From Thozetella sp. PMI_491 (taxonomy: Eukaryota; Ascomycota; Sordariomycetes; Chaetosphaeriales; Chaetosphaeriaceae), in contig MU270059.1 in NCBI GenBank assembly GCA_021432635.1, positions 270,003 to 334,002 on the forward strand: a stretch of 64,000 nucleotides of DNA, read 5' to 3'. The notes beneath the pieces are model-generated. The model was not told the origin of the DNA. It was given only the letters and a program-made list of their open reading frames with translations, and searched no databases. Within the stretch, counting starts at the first letter, position 1; each line of letters begins with the position of its first letter. Of this stretch, positions 11,314 to 22,597 are shown one piece after another. The position numbers and the translations under genes were made by a program.

Positions 11314-14300
11314 CTACGGAATCTCCCCTATAACTTCCCCAGGCGTCCCAGCGCGCACTATCTTGCCATCCTCGAGCGAGATAACGTAATCCACATCCCG
11401 CAGCGCGTCTATTCTATGAGCGACAGTAACTACTGTATTGTTACCAAATTCCTCTCGCACGACCTCCTGAAACAAGGCTTCAGTCTTCGTGTCAAGATTA
11501 CTGGTAGCCTCATCCAGAATGAGTATACAATTTCCATTCAGAAAATTCCTTCTCAAAATAGCGCGGGCTAGCACCAGAAGCTGCTGTTCGCCTTGGGATA
11601 GCGAGTTAGCCACGATGTTTGCTGTGAGACCTCCTCGGCGCGCGACAAGTTCCAACAGATCTAATCTAGCAAGAATGCATAGAATTGAATGGTTATCAAG
11701 TGCTTGGTTTTGAGGGTCTATGTTGAATCGAAACGTTCCGGGAAGAATCAGAGCATCTTGTGGCAAACAGATGATCCTGTCCTGGACGATGCGTCGTGGT
11801 ATCCTAGTAATATCGAATTCGTCGAGCCAAATTGCGCCATAAGTAGGGTCTGTTAGTCGAAGAAATAGCGAAAGCAATGAGCTTTTGCCACTGTTTATTA
11901 ATTAGTTTCTCATCTCAGGTGTAGGTGGCCAGGTTGTACGACCTCCCGGTTCTCCCACACACGCCCAGCTTTTGGCCAGTTCTTATACGAAAAGAGATGC
12001 CCTTAAGAGCCTCCATGCCATTGCTAGATGATAATTAGTTATTCGTAATTCGTTCGTAACGTCATGAGAGAATATCTGAGCAATACCTGTGCTTCAAAGA
12101 TACATTCGAGACGGTTACTTCCCCTCGCGGCCACTCTTTGCCAGGATCGAGCTCGTCATCCCGGCATATCTCTCTTGGAGTATCCCTTTCGAAGGATGCT
12201 ATTCTTGAAACGCTTCCTAGTGATGTTTCCACTTGCGTCCAGCTATTGATGAACCCTTTCAGAGTGCTGTTAAATTGGAGGGTGCTGCTTAAGGCTATTC
12301 CAAGAGCGCCGCCAGAAGAATATTTTGGGATGCAAAGAGCGAATGCTATCATGAGAACGGCCAAGGATGACACTATTAAGTCGATAGTGAGATTGAGCTT
12401 TCGTTGTATGCATAAGAGGACATAGTAGGCGCGTTGAGAGTTGTCTAGTTTCTCGGCAGCTTGTCGAGCGAAGAATTTCTCCCATCCGAATGCCCGTATG
12501 GTTTGCCGACCTTCAATTACCTCCGTGAAGTGTTTGTGGAGCGGACTGCTCGTCTCCAAGGCGAGGAATCGAATTTGCCGAGAGGTTTGTAGATAAAATC
12601 TCTGAATCCAATAGATTACGAAGATAGTGACTGGCAGAGTTGTCACGAGATATCGAGATCCCAAAGTGACCAAGCCGCCGCTGAACAGAGACATGAAAAA
12701 ACCTATCAAGTTAGCGATAGAAATGGTAAAGAAAAATAGAAGATATGTATACCATTAAGAAGGCCCCAAATATTTTGTGGTAATACGGTATCGATTAATG
12801 ATAGGTCCTGGCTGAAGCGATTCAGCAGTACGCTGGTATCAACCGATTCAAAGTAGGACATTGGTGCCGTGAAGGTCGTCTGAATGAGCGCATAGTGTAA
12901 TCTCACGCCGGACCTTTGTGCCATTACAATGAGGAGTAAGTACTCCACCAAGAACATGGATGTAAATGTGGCGAAGCATATGAGCGCGTACGTGCCCACA
13001 AAGGTTCCCCTTGTCGTATTCGACCAGTTGCTAGTCGTTGATTGTACCCAAAGTTCTAGAGTCGGTTAGACAAAAGTGATTGCGATAAATAGAGATTCTT
13101 AAACTCACTGGGAAAGTTGCTAGTCAATGTCGAGACAAAGACAGCTAGAAAGATGAGAATTGCGGGCCACTTTCCAATCGATGACCCATAATAAAGCCAC
13201 TCATGCCAGTCCCCTCTCTTGTCCAATGTTTTCGTGGGCAGCGTCTTGGGAAGCGCCTGATCCTCCTGAGATGCAACCTCTTCCTCGCTGTAATGGCCGA
13301 TCATGGGCTCCTTCTCCAAGTCCTCTACATTTGAGCCAGAGTGCTCGGTCTCGTTTGCAACACTTATGGAGCGCAAAATGTCTTGTGGAATTTCCAGCGC
13401 AGGTGTAACCAAACTTTCAACACCGCCTAGCTCTGAGTGAGCAGTTTGCCCGCCTTTTTTTAGCTCGTTGTCTACCGACGTCCAGTTTTGCGGTGGCCCA
13501 CAGTATTCCTCGTTTCCGTGACCGTCAAGTACCACGATGGTCGTTGAAAGATCGATGTATTCCGCTAAATCTCTTGGTCAGTAGCCCCTAAAGAACTTTT
13601 AGAGAATACAATACATACTTAGCTGTGTAGCAAGAATAATTGTTATCTGATGTCGTTTCATGTGGCCATGAGTAGAGAAAAGTTTTCGCGTAATGCTGTG
13701 AGAAGTTTTGCTGTCAAGACTGCTGAGAAAGTCGTCTAGAACGAGAAGTGAACAGCGGGAGTATAAAGCGCGGGCTAGGGCCTAATATTACGAGTTTGTT
13801 AGCACAGATAGGTATGGAATAGAACTATGATAGATATCCGTACAATCCGATGCTTCTGGCCGCCGCTGAGCGAGATTGCAAGACTCCCAACCTCAGTCAG
13901 GTCCCTTTCGGGCATTCGGGCAAGATCATGTTGCAAATCGCATACTTGGATGATTTCATCGTACCAAGTTGGCTCGAAGTCCTTCTCTGCGCATATGCAA
14001 TCTCTTATTCGAACATTCGGAAGCCAAGGGGTCTGAGAGCAGTATCCAATATGGGTAGCACTAACGGCGACGTTCCCTGTGACAGGTTTGACCTCTCCCA
14101 GGATTGCTTTCAGGAGTGTGGATTTTCCGCAGCCGATCGGCCCGAGAACCATTGTGAGTGTGCCCTGTCTCACTTCAAAGTTGATGGGCTTCACGCCCCG
14201 ATTCTGGCTCGAAATTTCCAAAACAAGATTGTTTGCACATATTTGAAGAGATCTTTGGGTGTTTTCTGTCCCGGAAGCTAGCGGCTTCTCGGAAGCTGTG

Positions 14301-16260
14301 GTTAAGTCGAGCCGTGTCTCCTGTGGAAACTCTGTTCCTGCAATACTCGACCTGAAGTCGGAAAAGGATTTTGAATCCAGGAAACCCTGTATTCTCTGCA
14401 AAGAGATCATTGCACCCACGAGGTACGGGGTACTATAGAGAATATTCGCCACAGGGGTAGATAAAAGGGATATGATAGCAGTCGAAGTGAATGCCTCGGA
14501 AGTAGAAAATGGCGGATCTTGGTGAGATTTGGTGTGCAATGCTAACCATGCGAACACGACGAAGGCAGAGAGCACGTCGGGGATGTTCGCGACGAGGGCG
14601 GCTTGGATGGAGATCCATCGGTATCTCGTACTTACTTGCAGCTCCCGCAATCTATCTAGCTGCAAGAAGCTTTCCATGCTTCTAGACAAACCAGAGAGTC
14701 TTATGGATTTCATAGAGCGTAGAACCATCGAAGAAATACCGACTCGCTGCCGCATCGCTTCGGCCCAGCTGAATCATTCTGTTGTTAGCTGGTAATTCCA
14801 GGGAGTAAGAACTCTAGGTTACACACCTGGCCTGTCTTGCCTTCAGGTTCTGCGATGTCCACGCCTGGCCCACAAAGGACAGCGTGACAATGATAATAGG
14901 TGCTGCTGAAACTGGCCCTATCTTTCTATAGAGCAGCCAGACTCCTACTAGAACTTCGATCGCTTTTGCCCAAATGTCCGCGACTTTGTCAATCACGGCA
15001 GCAACTTGGTCCACATCTGTTGAGACAATGACCGTCGTTGTAAACTTGTCCTGGTGAGAATCACCTAAAAGTGATTTTGAAGAGACTTCAGCCATTGTTG
15101 CGCCCCTAAACTTCGTAATAACCCTCGCTAGTTTGCGATTGTACGTTGCAGTAGAGACCTATAAAAGGTTTAGTAAAGTTCTGTAAGCATGTCTTCGCCG
15201 CTTTTTATTTACCGCCAAACCGACATAAATCAGTGCAGCGCTTCCAATGAGTCCATAAGCATTGGTAACCTTCTGCTTGTTTGCAGGTGTTTCCAAATAC
15301 GTGATGGTAGCTGAGATGAGAAATGTTTGCCCATAGCTGAAACAGATCATTCCTAGTCGAGGGATGACGGTTTGTAGATAGTCTCGCCGGAAGCAGCGTA
15401 GGTGCGTATAAATCAAGCTCTGCTTGTTGCTAATCGAGCCTACAACGTGGTTAGTTTTACGTTGCTTTTTTGGTAGAATGATCCAGTACATTTAGCCCGC
15501 GACTTTTGGAAGCGTCTCTGCAAGTGATCGACGCTGAGCAGATAGTCTAATTCCGGAAGATCTGACAATGAGAGGGAATTTCGATACCCTTGCTGGAATA
15601 ATGAGTTCAACCACCAGAAGAAAGTCCTATCAAGTATTCCTGCGAGCTCTTCGGGCCCGCGAGCTCTTTTTGATGGCTTTAAGTGGTTTCCTTTAGGCCA
15701 CGATTCAATAATTAGGAGGAGGATTTTGCCGAAAAGACCAACAGACTCAATGCTAAGGGCATGGTGAATGTAATTCCGCATCAGAAGGGTCCGCATCTGA
15801 ATCGCATCTCCTAGACCGGTACTCAAGAGGTAGAGCGTGACGTATGACGATGGTCTCGGGCTTCGGTTGTGTTCAAGTGCTACAAGAAGAGCAAGGCCAA
15901 AGATGCTGATGCAGTCCCAAACTGCAGCCGCCAAAGACACCCGTGTAACCGGATTCCGGGCCCATGTTGATAAAGAAACAAGTCGAAGACCAACCAGAAC
16001 AGCGCCCAATCCCTGTTCCAAATTAGCGAATGTCTCAGGTGGATGGAAGATTCGCGCACTATCTTGAAGCCGTAGATTGGAGTTGACAGCGTCAGAGGAG
16101 CTGCGTGGAGTAGGCGGTTGATACGGAACGGTAAAAAAAGAACGAAGAAAATCGAGAATCCAACACCAAAGACAGTCTGCTCAAAGCAAAGGGTAAAGTC
16201 AAATTGATCGCACTGGATGTTTGGTCCAAAATAGCTATCTGCAGCTATGTCGCATGCCAT
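11314..16260 (-). CDS. ABC transporter, full-length ABCC (MRP) type, many introns
   Basis: Membrane exporter with layout TMD0-TMD1-NBD1-TMD2-NBD2. The N-terminus (16260 to about 15500) has several hydrophobic spans, then TMD1 with the LDRTFFWWLNSLFQQGYRNSL linker typical of fungal ABCC proteins. NBD1 (about 14330-13640) has Walker A GPIGCGKST, Q-loop YCSQTPWLPN, signature LSGGQK and Walker B SLLVLDDFLSSLD. An acidic linker (about 13540-13250) precedes TMD2 with HYALIQTTFTAPMSYFE and NRFSQDLSLID. NBD2 (about 12060-11314) has Walker A GRTGSGKSS, split by an intron after GRTG (donor about 11966, acceptor about 11890), signature SLSQGEQQL, Walker B CILILDEATSNLD and the switch His in TVAHRID. An intron near 16075-16030 joins YGFKI to GLGAVLVG. 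More than eight introns are needed; each was judged only from frame continuity. No stop or deletion was forced, so it looks intact. Substrate unknown; its divergence from the UstYa gene suggests export of a cluster product. Confidence 0.88.
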
Positions 16261-16913
16261 AATGAGCTGGAAGGGAGCTTTGCCGCCGAGCTCAATGGGT
16301 CAAAGAGTTATCGAGCTGTGCAGGCAAAGCCGGAGTAGCATTTGTAGGTACGCTGTCTTCTGCCCACTAATGTCTTAGCTTTCGGATTTAGCCCTGTTTA
16401 ACCAGAATCCCACTGTCCTCTAATGACAAGGTATAAAGAAGGGGGATCCCGTCAGCTGGTACTGCCTTAGCTTTCGGGTTTAAGCTGTCTCGAATCGAAT
16501 TTCCCCTAAATTAGGATTCCCCAAGTTCTCAATGAATCTCCAAGGCGCTACCCCACAGCGAGCGATATGACCAAGCCGTGCTTATCATATCTTACTACAC
16601 AAGCTTACCCTTGTAGGTTGGTAAGCAGGTAATCAAAGAGATGTACGGGATTAATATATCATGTGTGAGCGTGATCATAAATTCTTTGCTCATGGGCACA
16701 CGATTGCCTTATAGAAAACCCAACTTAGATAATAGATTATCAACATCACACATCATCATAGCGCAAATACCCTCTATCCCGATAAATAAGACGGGAGCTT
16801 ACTTTTCAGGTATCTACGATGTCTTCTTTACTTCAGATTCTTAACTCATTTACTAAGCACATTAGGTCAATACTTGCCTTCCGGCTTGAGATACCATACA
16901 GAGATAAACAGCG
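16261..16913. promoter_or_regulatory. Divergent promoter region between ABC transporter and UstYa-like gene
   Basis: 650 bp separate the ABC transporter start codon (minus) from the UstYa-like start codon (plus). Two similar phrases, CTTAGCTTTCGGATTTAGCC near 16374 and CTTAGCTTTCGGGTTTAAGC near 16465, form an imperfect direct repeat and could be regulatory. No known factor site was assigned. Confidence 0.4.
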
Positions 16914-17787
16914 ATGACGTGGTTTAAATCTACATTGGCAAGCCAAAAGGAACGACTGTATAACCCTCTAACCGAGGACAGGGAGTCTGACGATGAGAAC
17001 TATGTACCACCTAGAATTCCCAACAAAAGCCCCCTCACCTGGTCCTTTGTCTTGAATTTTATTCTAGCCCTATTGGTTGTAGGACTGACGACTCGAATCT
17101 TGTCCCAGCCCACTGGGTCACCGGCAGTGAGTCGTGTGGACGATGTTTTGCCCTTCTCGATACGGGATGACTACTATGGGATCTCATCGAAGGTTTTAAA
17201 GACCTATTCCTTTCTTGAAGACGACTTCGACGATGATAATTTCACGAAAAGTGACCCTTACTGGGAGGCGCTCTTCCCTCGTAAGTCAGCCGTTGCAAAG
17301 AAAATAATAAACTGTGCTGTTAAGAGTCTAATACTAATACTAAATATAGTTGGTGGTGGTCAGTTACTTCTCGAGGACCAGGTGGTAGCGGCGTACAAAC
17401 TTCCGCCTACGCTAAGAGTGCCAGAGAAAGGAAACCAGTCTGCATATATGATCGCGGGATACCACTCTCTGCATTGTGTAGTAAGTTCCACTTGGTTGCT
17501 TATCCTTAATAATACACTAATCATCGTAGACGGCTATCCGGACTATGTTAGCAAAATTCATGGAAGCCCATAGGACTGGAACGAAACTTGACATGACGGA
17601 TGATTGGTGGGAGCATACTATGCACTGCCTAGCTGACCTACGCCAACTTGTGCTCTGCAGCATGGATGAAACTCTTTATGTTATTTCTGATGTGATCCAC
17701 CCAGGGTACCACCAGAAGAAAGTGTGCAAGGATTTGGGCCCAATCGATAAATGGCTAGAGTATAACTTCGAGGGGAAGTTTACATGA
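16914..17787 (+). CDS. UstYa-family oxidase (DUF3328)
   Basis: Members of this family act in fungal ribosomal-peptide (ustiloxin, cyclochlorotine, phomopsin, asperipin) and other pathways as oxidases for cyclisation or related steps. The protein has an acidic cytosolic N-terminus, one membrane span (WSFVLNFILALLVVGLTT, about residues 43-60), then the two diagnostic HxxHC motifs: HSLHC in exon 2 and HTMHC in WWEHTMHCLADLRQ in exon 3. Introns 17281-17349 (phase 1) and 17481-17529 (phase 0) have good GTAAGT donors and join LFP to LGGGQLL and LHCV to TAIRTM. The product is about 250 residues, normal for the family, and no defect is seen. The start at 16914 is the first ATG in frame. Next to it are an ABC exporter (divergent) and, downstream, a secreted tandem-repeat peptide gene, the context expected for a peptide-modifying enzyme. 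Confidence 0.88.
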
Positions 17788-18848
17788 ACACAGAAGCTGT
17801 AATATTAACTAGGCAGGTACATCAAGAGCATGTACAAATGTAGCAAGGCAACCCTAAGAAGATTTGTAAATACCCATTGAATTTCTTCTTCCTATAACGC
17901 CACCGATATAATAGTAAAGGACTGACTTACCCTCTCTTCCAGGGCCAGTCAGCACCATATAGCCGTGGCAAGGGCACAGGTTAGCCAACATGATAGTTCA
18001 CGTGCTTTAACGCGGACAACAAGTTTGTTGCCAGGCCATTAGGGGTTAATAAATCTCCCGCTAAAGTGGAATCAGCTCTACCGAACCTGTTGCGGCAAGA
18101 TGGAGTTGATTCCGCAGACCGGATCAGGTGATAGCTCAAGGTTTAGACCAACTAGAATTGCAGCCTCTTACAGGGACTGCATCCTACATAGAAGCGCCCT
18201 CAAACGCTAGTAGCCCGAGGTTTACTGGACATCAGGCTACAGAAATTTCAGCCAGAAGAGAATTTGGCGGGTTGACGAAGAAGATGAGCCGCCATTAGTA
18301 GGATTCACAACCATTCGGAAGTGATCCTTGCGTCAGAAAACTTCCCCATGGTCATGATTGACTATGGACAGTGATTAAATGGCACTCGGTCCCACCGCCT
18401 AAACGCCATATCCCCGTTATTCTACTCAGACTAATGTGAGTATACGAGTAAGGTCTCAGATAATATTAATTCTACGTTACCTGGATTGTCCTCCCAAAAG
18501 CATTTCTTCGCTACTAGAGACGATGCTCCCTAATCAAATTTTGGTCTTCACGAATAAGAAGTAAAGTTGTTGAAGATCACTAGGGATTACACACAAAGCA
18601 GTTTGGAAAATACGAACGCACTTCAGGCTTATAATATATAAAGCTAAATGGTCCTATACCTAGAAGAGATGGGACTACTTCGTTACAAGATGAGTTACCC
18701 TCACACTATGCCTTGCTGACAGAACAAAGAACCAATTTCTCCCTCTGAGTCCCTCAACAGATAGAGAGCGTAAGCAGTAATTCACAGTTGTACCACATAT
18801 AGTACTTACCTCGTCCGTGAAATACTATTACCCGCATCTGGTAATGAC
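17788..18848. other. Intergenic, no gene recognised
   Basis: About 1 kb between the UstYa-like gene and the 3' end of the tandem-repeat peptide gene. Frames are short and stop-rich. No domains, repeats or RNA genes recognised. Confidence 0.45.
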
Positions 18849-19082
18849 TCAAGCCTTCTGGGAGCTCTCGAAACCAACGCAGCGGGCGTTGACAAGGCCG
18901 TCCGTGGTAATAGCACACGAGCCGAGCGCGTTGCGTGCAGAGACGGCAGAAGGCTCGAAACCAACACAACGGGCATTGACAAGGCCGTCCGTGGTAATAG
19001 CACACGAGCCGAGCGGCTCGATAGAGGCCGTCGGTGCAGCGAGAGCAGTAGCCAGAAGAGCAAGGTTAACAAGGAAGTACAT
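18849..19082 (-). CDS. Small secreted peptide with two identical 20-residue cores (RiPP-precursor-like)
   Basis: A 77-residue protein not assigned to a known family. It begins with a clear signal peptide (MYFLVNLALLATALA, cleavage likely after ALA or AA-P), a short spacer PTASIEP, then core LGSCAITTDGLVNARCVGFE, spacer PSAVSARNA, the same core again, and the tail SSQKA. Period is 29 residues (87 bp). Each core has two Cys eleven residues apart, so a disulfide or thioether loop is possible. There is no dibasic Kex2 site; only single Arg residues (NAR-C, SAR-N) could be cleaved. Start 19082 is chosen because it opens the signal peptide; an in-frame ATG 42 bp upstream would bury it. A GTAAGT beyond the stop could mark a 3'-UTR intron. 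Signal peptide plus repeated core beside a UstYa gene is the pattern of dikaritin precursors; a repeated antimicrobial or effector-like peptide is the alternative. Confidence 0.65.
   Translation of the reverse strand: MYFLVNLALLATALAAPTASIEPLGSCAITTDGLVNARCVGFEPSAVSARNALGSCAITTDGLVNARCVGFESSQKA
18867..19015 (-). repeat. 87-bp tandem duplication inside the secreted peptide gene
   Basis: The 62-bp blocks at 18867-18928 and 18954-19015 differ at only three positions. On the coding strand all three are C/T changes in third codon positions (AAC/AAT for Asn, CGC/CGT for Arg, TGC/TGT for Cys), so the two 20-residue cores are identical in protein. The spacers between blocks are not conserved. Confidence 0.9.
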
Positions 19083-19801
19083 TGTGTTGGTTAATTGATG
19101 GACTCGAAAGGTCAAATACGCCAAGATAGGGGCTTAAGGAGCTAATAGTGCTGGATAACTGGGGTGTTGGGGAGTGCGGTTGTGTGAAATAACGTTGCCT
19201 TTGTGCTAAATCTCGATGAGACTGGCAGAGCTTCTTATATTGGCATTACCGTGACCCGAGAGGAGACCTTGCGTAGTAGTGAGAGCCTTTCATCACTGTC
19301 GTAATCAAATTAGCTAGATCTTGCAAACTCTCGAGGCATGTAATCCTCAGCGTCATTAATGTGGGTATAGCCCAGAGTGCCGCTATTGTGGATTACGGTG
19401 TAAGTCAGGACCCCCCCTGCAGTCGTCCTAGCCCCCACTCTGTCTTCTTGCTGATTACCTCTTCGTATCCTTAGTTATATTAGACAACCAAGCTTCTAGT
19501 AATCTTACGGGACCGGATGACAGATATTATGCTCTCATTTATTGCATAATCAAGTACCCAGCGTCTCGTATGATGCTTGTTCTATCCAGCATTAGAACCT
19601 AATTATTGGGGTGTCACATACTCTCCATGGCTATGGAATCTTGTCCTAAGCCAAGAATTAAGCCCCGGCCTAACGTGTTTGAAGCAATTGTGGCATCCCC
19701 TCAAATACATCACCGCTGGCGCGAGTGAGAAGTGAAATCCGGAGCTACATCATTTACTAGCTCTCTACCAATGACCTAAGCAATGGTAGTCCAAGACTTC
19801 C

Positions 19802-19833
<32 letters not shown>

Positions 19834-19971
19834 GGATTTCTCACATTTTCATGCAAATATCACAGAATTTTCCATGCATGTAGTCACCACACCAGAGAAA
19901 GCACGTTCATAATAGCGTATATCGTTCGTATGCGTAGCTTCTTTATTATGAACTGATAGCATATCTCCTAG
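19083..19971. other. Intergenic with a 25-T homopolymer
   Basis: Upstream region of the peptide gene and downstream region of the DMT transporter. It contains a run of 25 T at 19809-19833. No gene recognised. Confidence 0.6.
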
Positions 19972-21236
19972 CTATCTATCAAGGATATTTATATTAGCAA
20001 GCCCATTGCTTGTACGTCCTTTAACCGTAATTAGGCCAAGGCCACCAAGGACAGTGCCGACACCGAAAAAGGCGAGCGCGTTAATAGAAAGCCGAAATAA
20101 TATGTGGTCCACCGCGAGAGCCCAGATTATCTGGGTATAAATCATGAGTGTCGCAATGGGAGACGAGTCTTTAGATATTCCAACAACTAAGAGGCATTCC
20201 TATCACAATTTATGAATCCAGAGCTGTAAAGAAACGAGGCAATAGAACCAGCCACTTACCATCACGAAACTGCAGCCGCCTATGTATGTGAGGCAGGCCC
20301 AAGTGAATAAATCGGTTGGCCATAGTATTTGAGGAAGGACCGCCACCGCAATCCCGCTAACAAGTACAACGCTCCACGCAAATATATTAACAACGATAAG
20401 TGGATGGACCCGTATGCCGATACAGCGCACGGATATAAGTGTTACCTATGAGAACATTAGCCTTGAGATTCGTCTGCGCCAAGCCACATGCCAGAACCGC
20501 TCACCACCCCTCCACACATTCCAAATACACCAAAGACAAGACCTATAATGTGGCGAGTGCTCCCAAATGTATCGAAACTAGCCTCTGTCCTTCCAAAGAT
20601 AGCTTCGGGCTGGGCCACAAGAATAACCCCCACAAACGTACTGATAGCACCAATACAATCCCACCAGTGGACGGTGGTTAAGTATAGACACCGGGTTAAA
20701 ATCAAAGCCCCCAAAGGACTTAAGAGGTTCAAGGCCACAGCTTCGCTGAGACTTAAATATATAATAGAGACTAGTTCAAAATCTGTCAGTAGTGATTTTA
20801 GATTACACACTTTAGTTATACCATGGACAAGGAGAACTAATGAACAGATCGTACAAACAAACCCCGTAGCACTGCAAACCCCACCAAGTGCCCGTAGAAA
20901 CAATAAACCTCGCAGTTTTGGCGGCCCAAAGAAAGACTCCGGATGTAATGATCCAATATACCAAAGATACAGCGTGCATCCAAGTCCTGTCATTACCATG
21001 CGAATATGTAAGATCATAAAGGGATCAACTGCCATATGGCTCGTCTCGATGAACTTTGTCGCAGCATTGAGCGTAGCAGCGAGTAATTGGGACACCAATA
21101 CACAGAGAGACGGATAGTACTGCTCCATGAATGATGGAACCTCAGAGGCTTTGGCCATTGGCCACTGAGATGCGAGATAGTCGGCAAGGTGTAAACGACT
21201 AGAAAGCGTTTTAGATACTGGGACTAAGAATGCCAA
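19972..21236 (-). CDS. DMT-superfamily transporter, EamA-domain membrane protein
   Basis: Ten-span drug/metabolite-transporter-like membrane protein, two EamA halves. First half: hydrophobic spans from YYPSLCVLVSQLLAATLN through LLFLRALGGVCSATGFVCTI, then YLSLSEAVALNLLSPLGALI, a strong EamA motif. Second half: ILWPTDLFTWACLTYIGGCS, then KDSSPIATLMIYTQIIWAL and a final glycine-rich span ending in LGGLGLITVKG. Introns inferred: one of 75 bp near 20825-20755 (3n, no stop, so it can be read through), one near 20500-20445 joining CGGV to VTLISVRC, and 20200-20259 joining CSFVM to ECLLVVGI. The C-terminal exon runs to a TAG at 19972. Its substrate is unknown; related fungal proteins include the SLC35G-like group. 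It is transcribed away from the small secreted protein gene at 21916. Confidence 0.8.
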
Positions 21237-21915
21237 GGGAAATGCGCTAAGTAGGAATAAAAGAGAGAAGGGGGCTAGTTTTGATCGAGGCGCAAATGAG
21301 GGCGGGGCCAGACTCCTACCCCCGTGGTATGGAAGATACTCGAGCTAAGTTAGTTGACTTAGACAAGGTAAGCCTAGCTCATGTAATCCATAACTAAAAC
21401 ACGTACCGAATGGAGTGGAACTGACTAGTGAATTATGTGGTCTCAAGCCTGCCCGCCAGTCGGGCTCCGAAGTATGTGAACATCGAATGGGCCGGATTTG
21501 CACCTAATTTTGCTCGTTTAGATGCATAGCAAGCCCCTGTGGCCTTTCCCTAGGTTGCTGCTCGAATCTCCACAAGTATGGTCACCAGATCGCCGCGTCT
21601 GACAGTAATCAATACTAATATAAATTGTTACTAACGTAACCAACCACTTAGTGACAGACGTTACTTGGCGAGACATCAGAGTTTGCGGGGCCGTTGCCAT
21701 TAACACAGCTGAGAAGGATAAGCTGTTCGTCTGCATATAGTACACTGCCTCATGAAACAATATGTATCAAATTAACTGATTCGCATGAGATGGAGATCTT
21801 TTTACGTAAATGCCCCTTTCGGTAACATTTTTCCAGCAGTCCTGAGATTCTGCCACAGCTTCATTTACCTTTAAGTATCCGATTTAATCCTCAAGCAATA
21901 CTCTCCAACTAACTG
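21237..21915. promoter_or_regulatory. Divergent intergenic region, DMT transporter and small secreted protein
   Basis: 680 bp between two start codons on opposite strands, so it should contain both promoters. No specific site could be named. Coding potential is low in every frame. Confidence 0.4.
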
Positions 21916-22221
21916 ATGTATCTCTCCAACATCGCAGCTTTTGCCGCTATTTTTACTCCTATTTTCGCCTCTTTGTTTCCCCAACCAGGTTCGGTTGAAG
22001 CTGTCGACCCGTATTGCTTCCAGGCTTGCATGCAAGAAGGGCTCAAGGATGCGATTCTCTGCAGCCAGAAATGTGAGACGGACGACCCAAATGCCGGCGT
22101 AAGTCTCGCGATTTTAACCTGTTTTCAGCTTGGCACCACTTCTTTGGCTGTTTATGACTGGGCTGGCATTCTACGTAAAATATGTTGACGAGTCTAACTT
22201 TTTTGTGTTCTATAGAACTAA
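21916..22221 (+). CDS. Small secreted cysteine-pair protein (twin Cx3C)
   Basis: A 62-residue product with a signal peptide (MYLSNIAAFAAIFTPIFAS) and a short mature region. The mature part has four Cys in C-FQA-C then ten residues then C-SQK-C, i.e. Cx3C-x10-Cx3C, a pattern that fits a helical hairpin closed by two disulfides. The first exon ends at 22098 before a GTAAGT donor; the 117-bp intron (22099-22215) ends in TCTATAG and the second exon adds only Asn and a stop. Without splicing the frame would run on to 22188 with unrelated residues. Family not recognised. Possible roles are a secreted effector, antimicrobial or signalling peptide. The gene converges with the bZIP gene, and a dispersed repeat begins about 35 bp after its stop. 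Confidence 0.6.
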
Positions 22222-22254
22222 TAACCTATGCCGGTGTGTCTCGTTGAGCACAAG

Positions 22255-22410
22255 TGTTGCTACAAGATAGGGCTGTGAGCTAGAATGGCCGGATTTGGGT
22301 TGGTAGTTTGGATTGCTAGTGCTAAGCCTTGGTGAGCCCCGGCGGGCGCGATACGCCGACAAGAGCCTGAAAAGCAGTAACTTTGGTGGGAGGGGGCAGG
22401 CATAAACGGG
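22255..22410. repeat. Dispersed repeat, copy 2 (partner at 10950-11110)
   Basis: Same ordered series as copy 1: TAGGGCTGTGAGCTAGAATGG, then a GGTAGTTTGGATTGC, TGAGCCCC, GGGCGCGATAC, AAGAGCCTGAAAAGC and CTTTGGTGGGAGGGGGCA series. The two copies lie about 11.3 kb apart in direct orientation and enclose the ABC, UstYa, peptide and DMT genes. Confidence 0.55.
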
Positions 22411-22597
22411 ATTGTCAGAAATAGGCATCGAGCTCTGCGGGATCTAGTCATTGGTTTTGTATATATACAAGCTACCGCTGCTGCCCTATCGACAACTGAG
22501 CCGTGGTTAGCCGGGTCAGAAGCGAGGGCTTCGCATTTAAATACGTACGATGTTAGAGTGATCGATGGTGTATAGTTTGTCCTCTCTTCGTCACTTA

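Noticed and set aside
18754..19005. Minus-strand frame with repeated CYYHGRPCQ phrases
   Set aside because: It is a second frame of the same 87-bp duplication; only the other frame has a signal peptide and purely synonymous differences between copies.
18849..19082. Kex2 dibasic processing sites in the repeat peptide
   Set aside because: Looked for because dikaritin precursors have them; none are present, only single Arg residues, so the standard processing model does not apply as is.
20488..21117. 209-codon plus-strand frame opposite the DMT transporter
   Set aside because: Antisense shadow; the minus strand has the EamA motifs and consistent introns.
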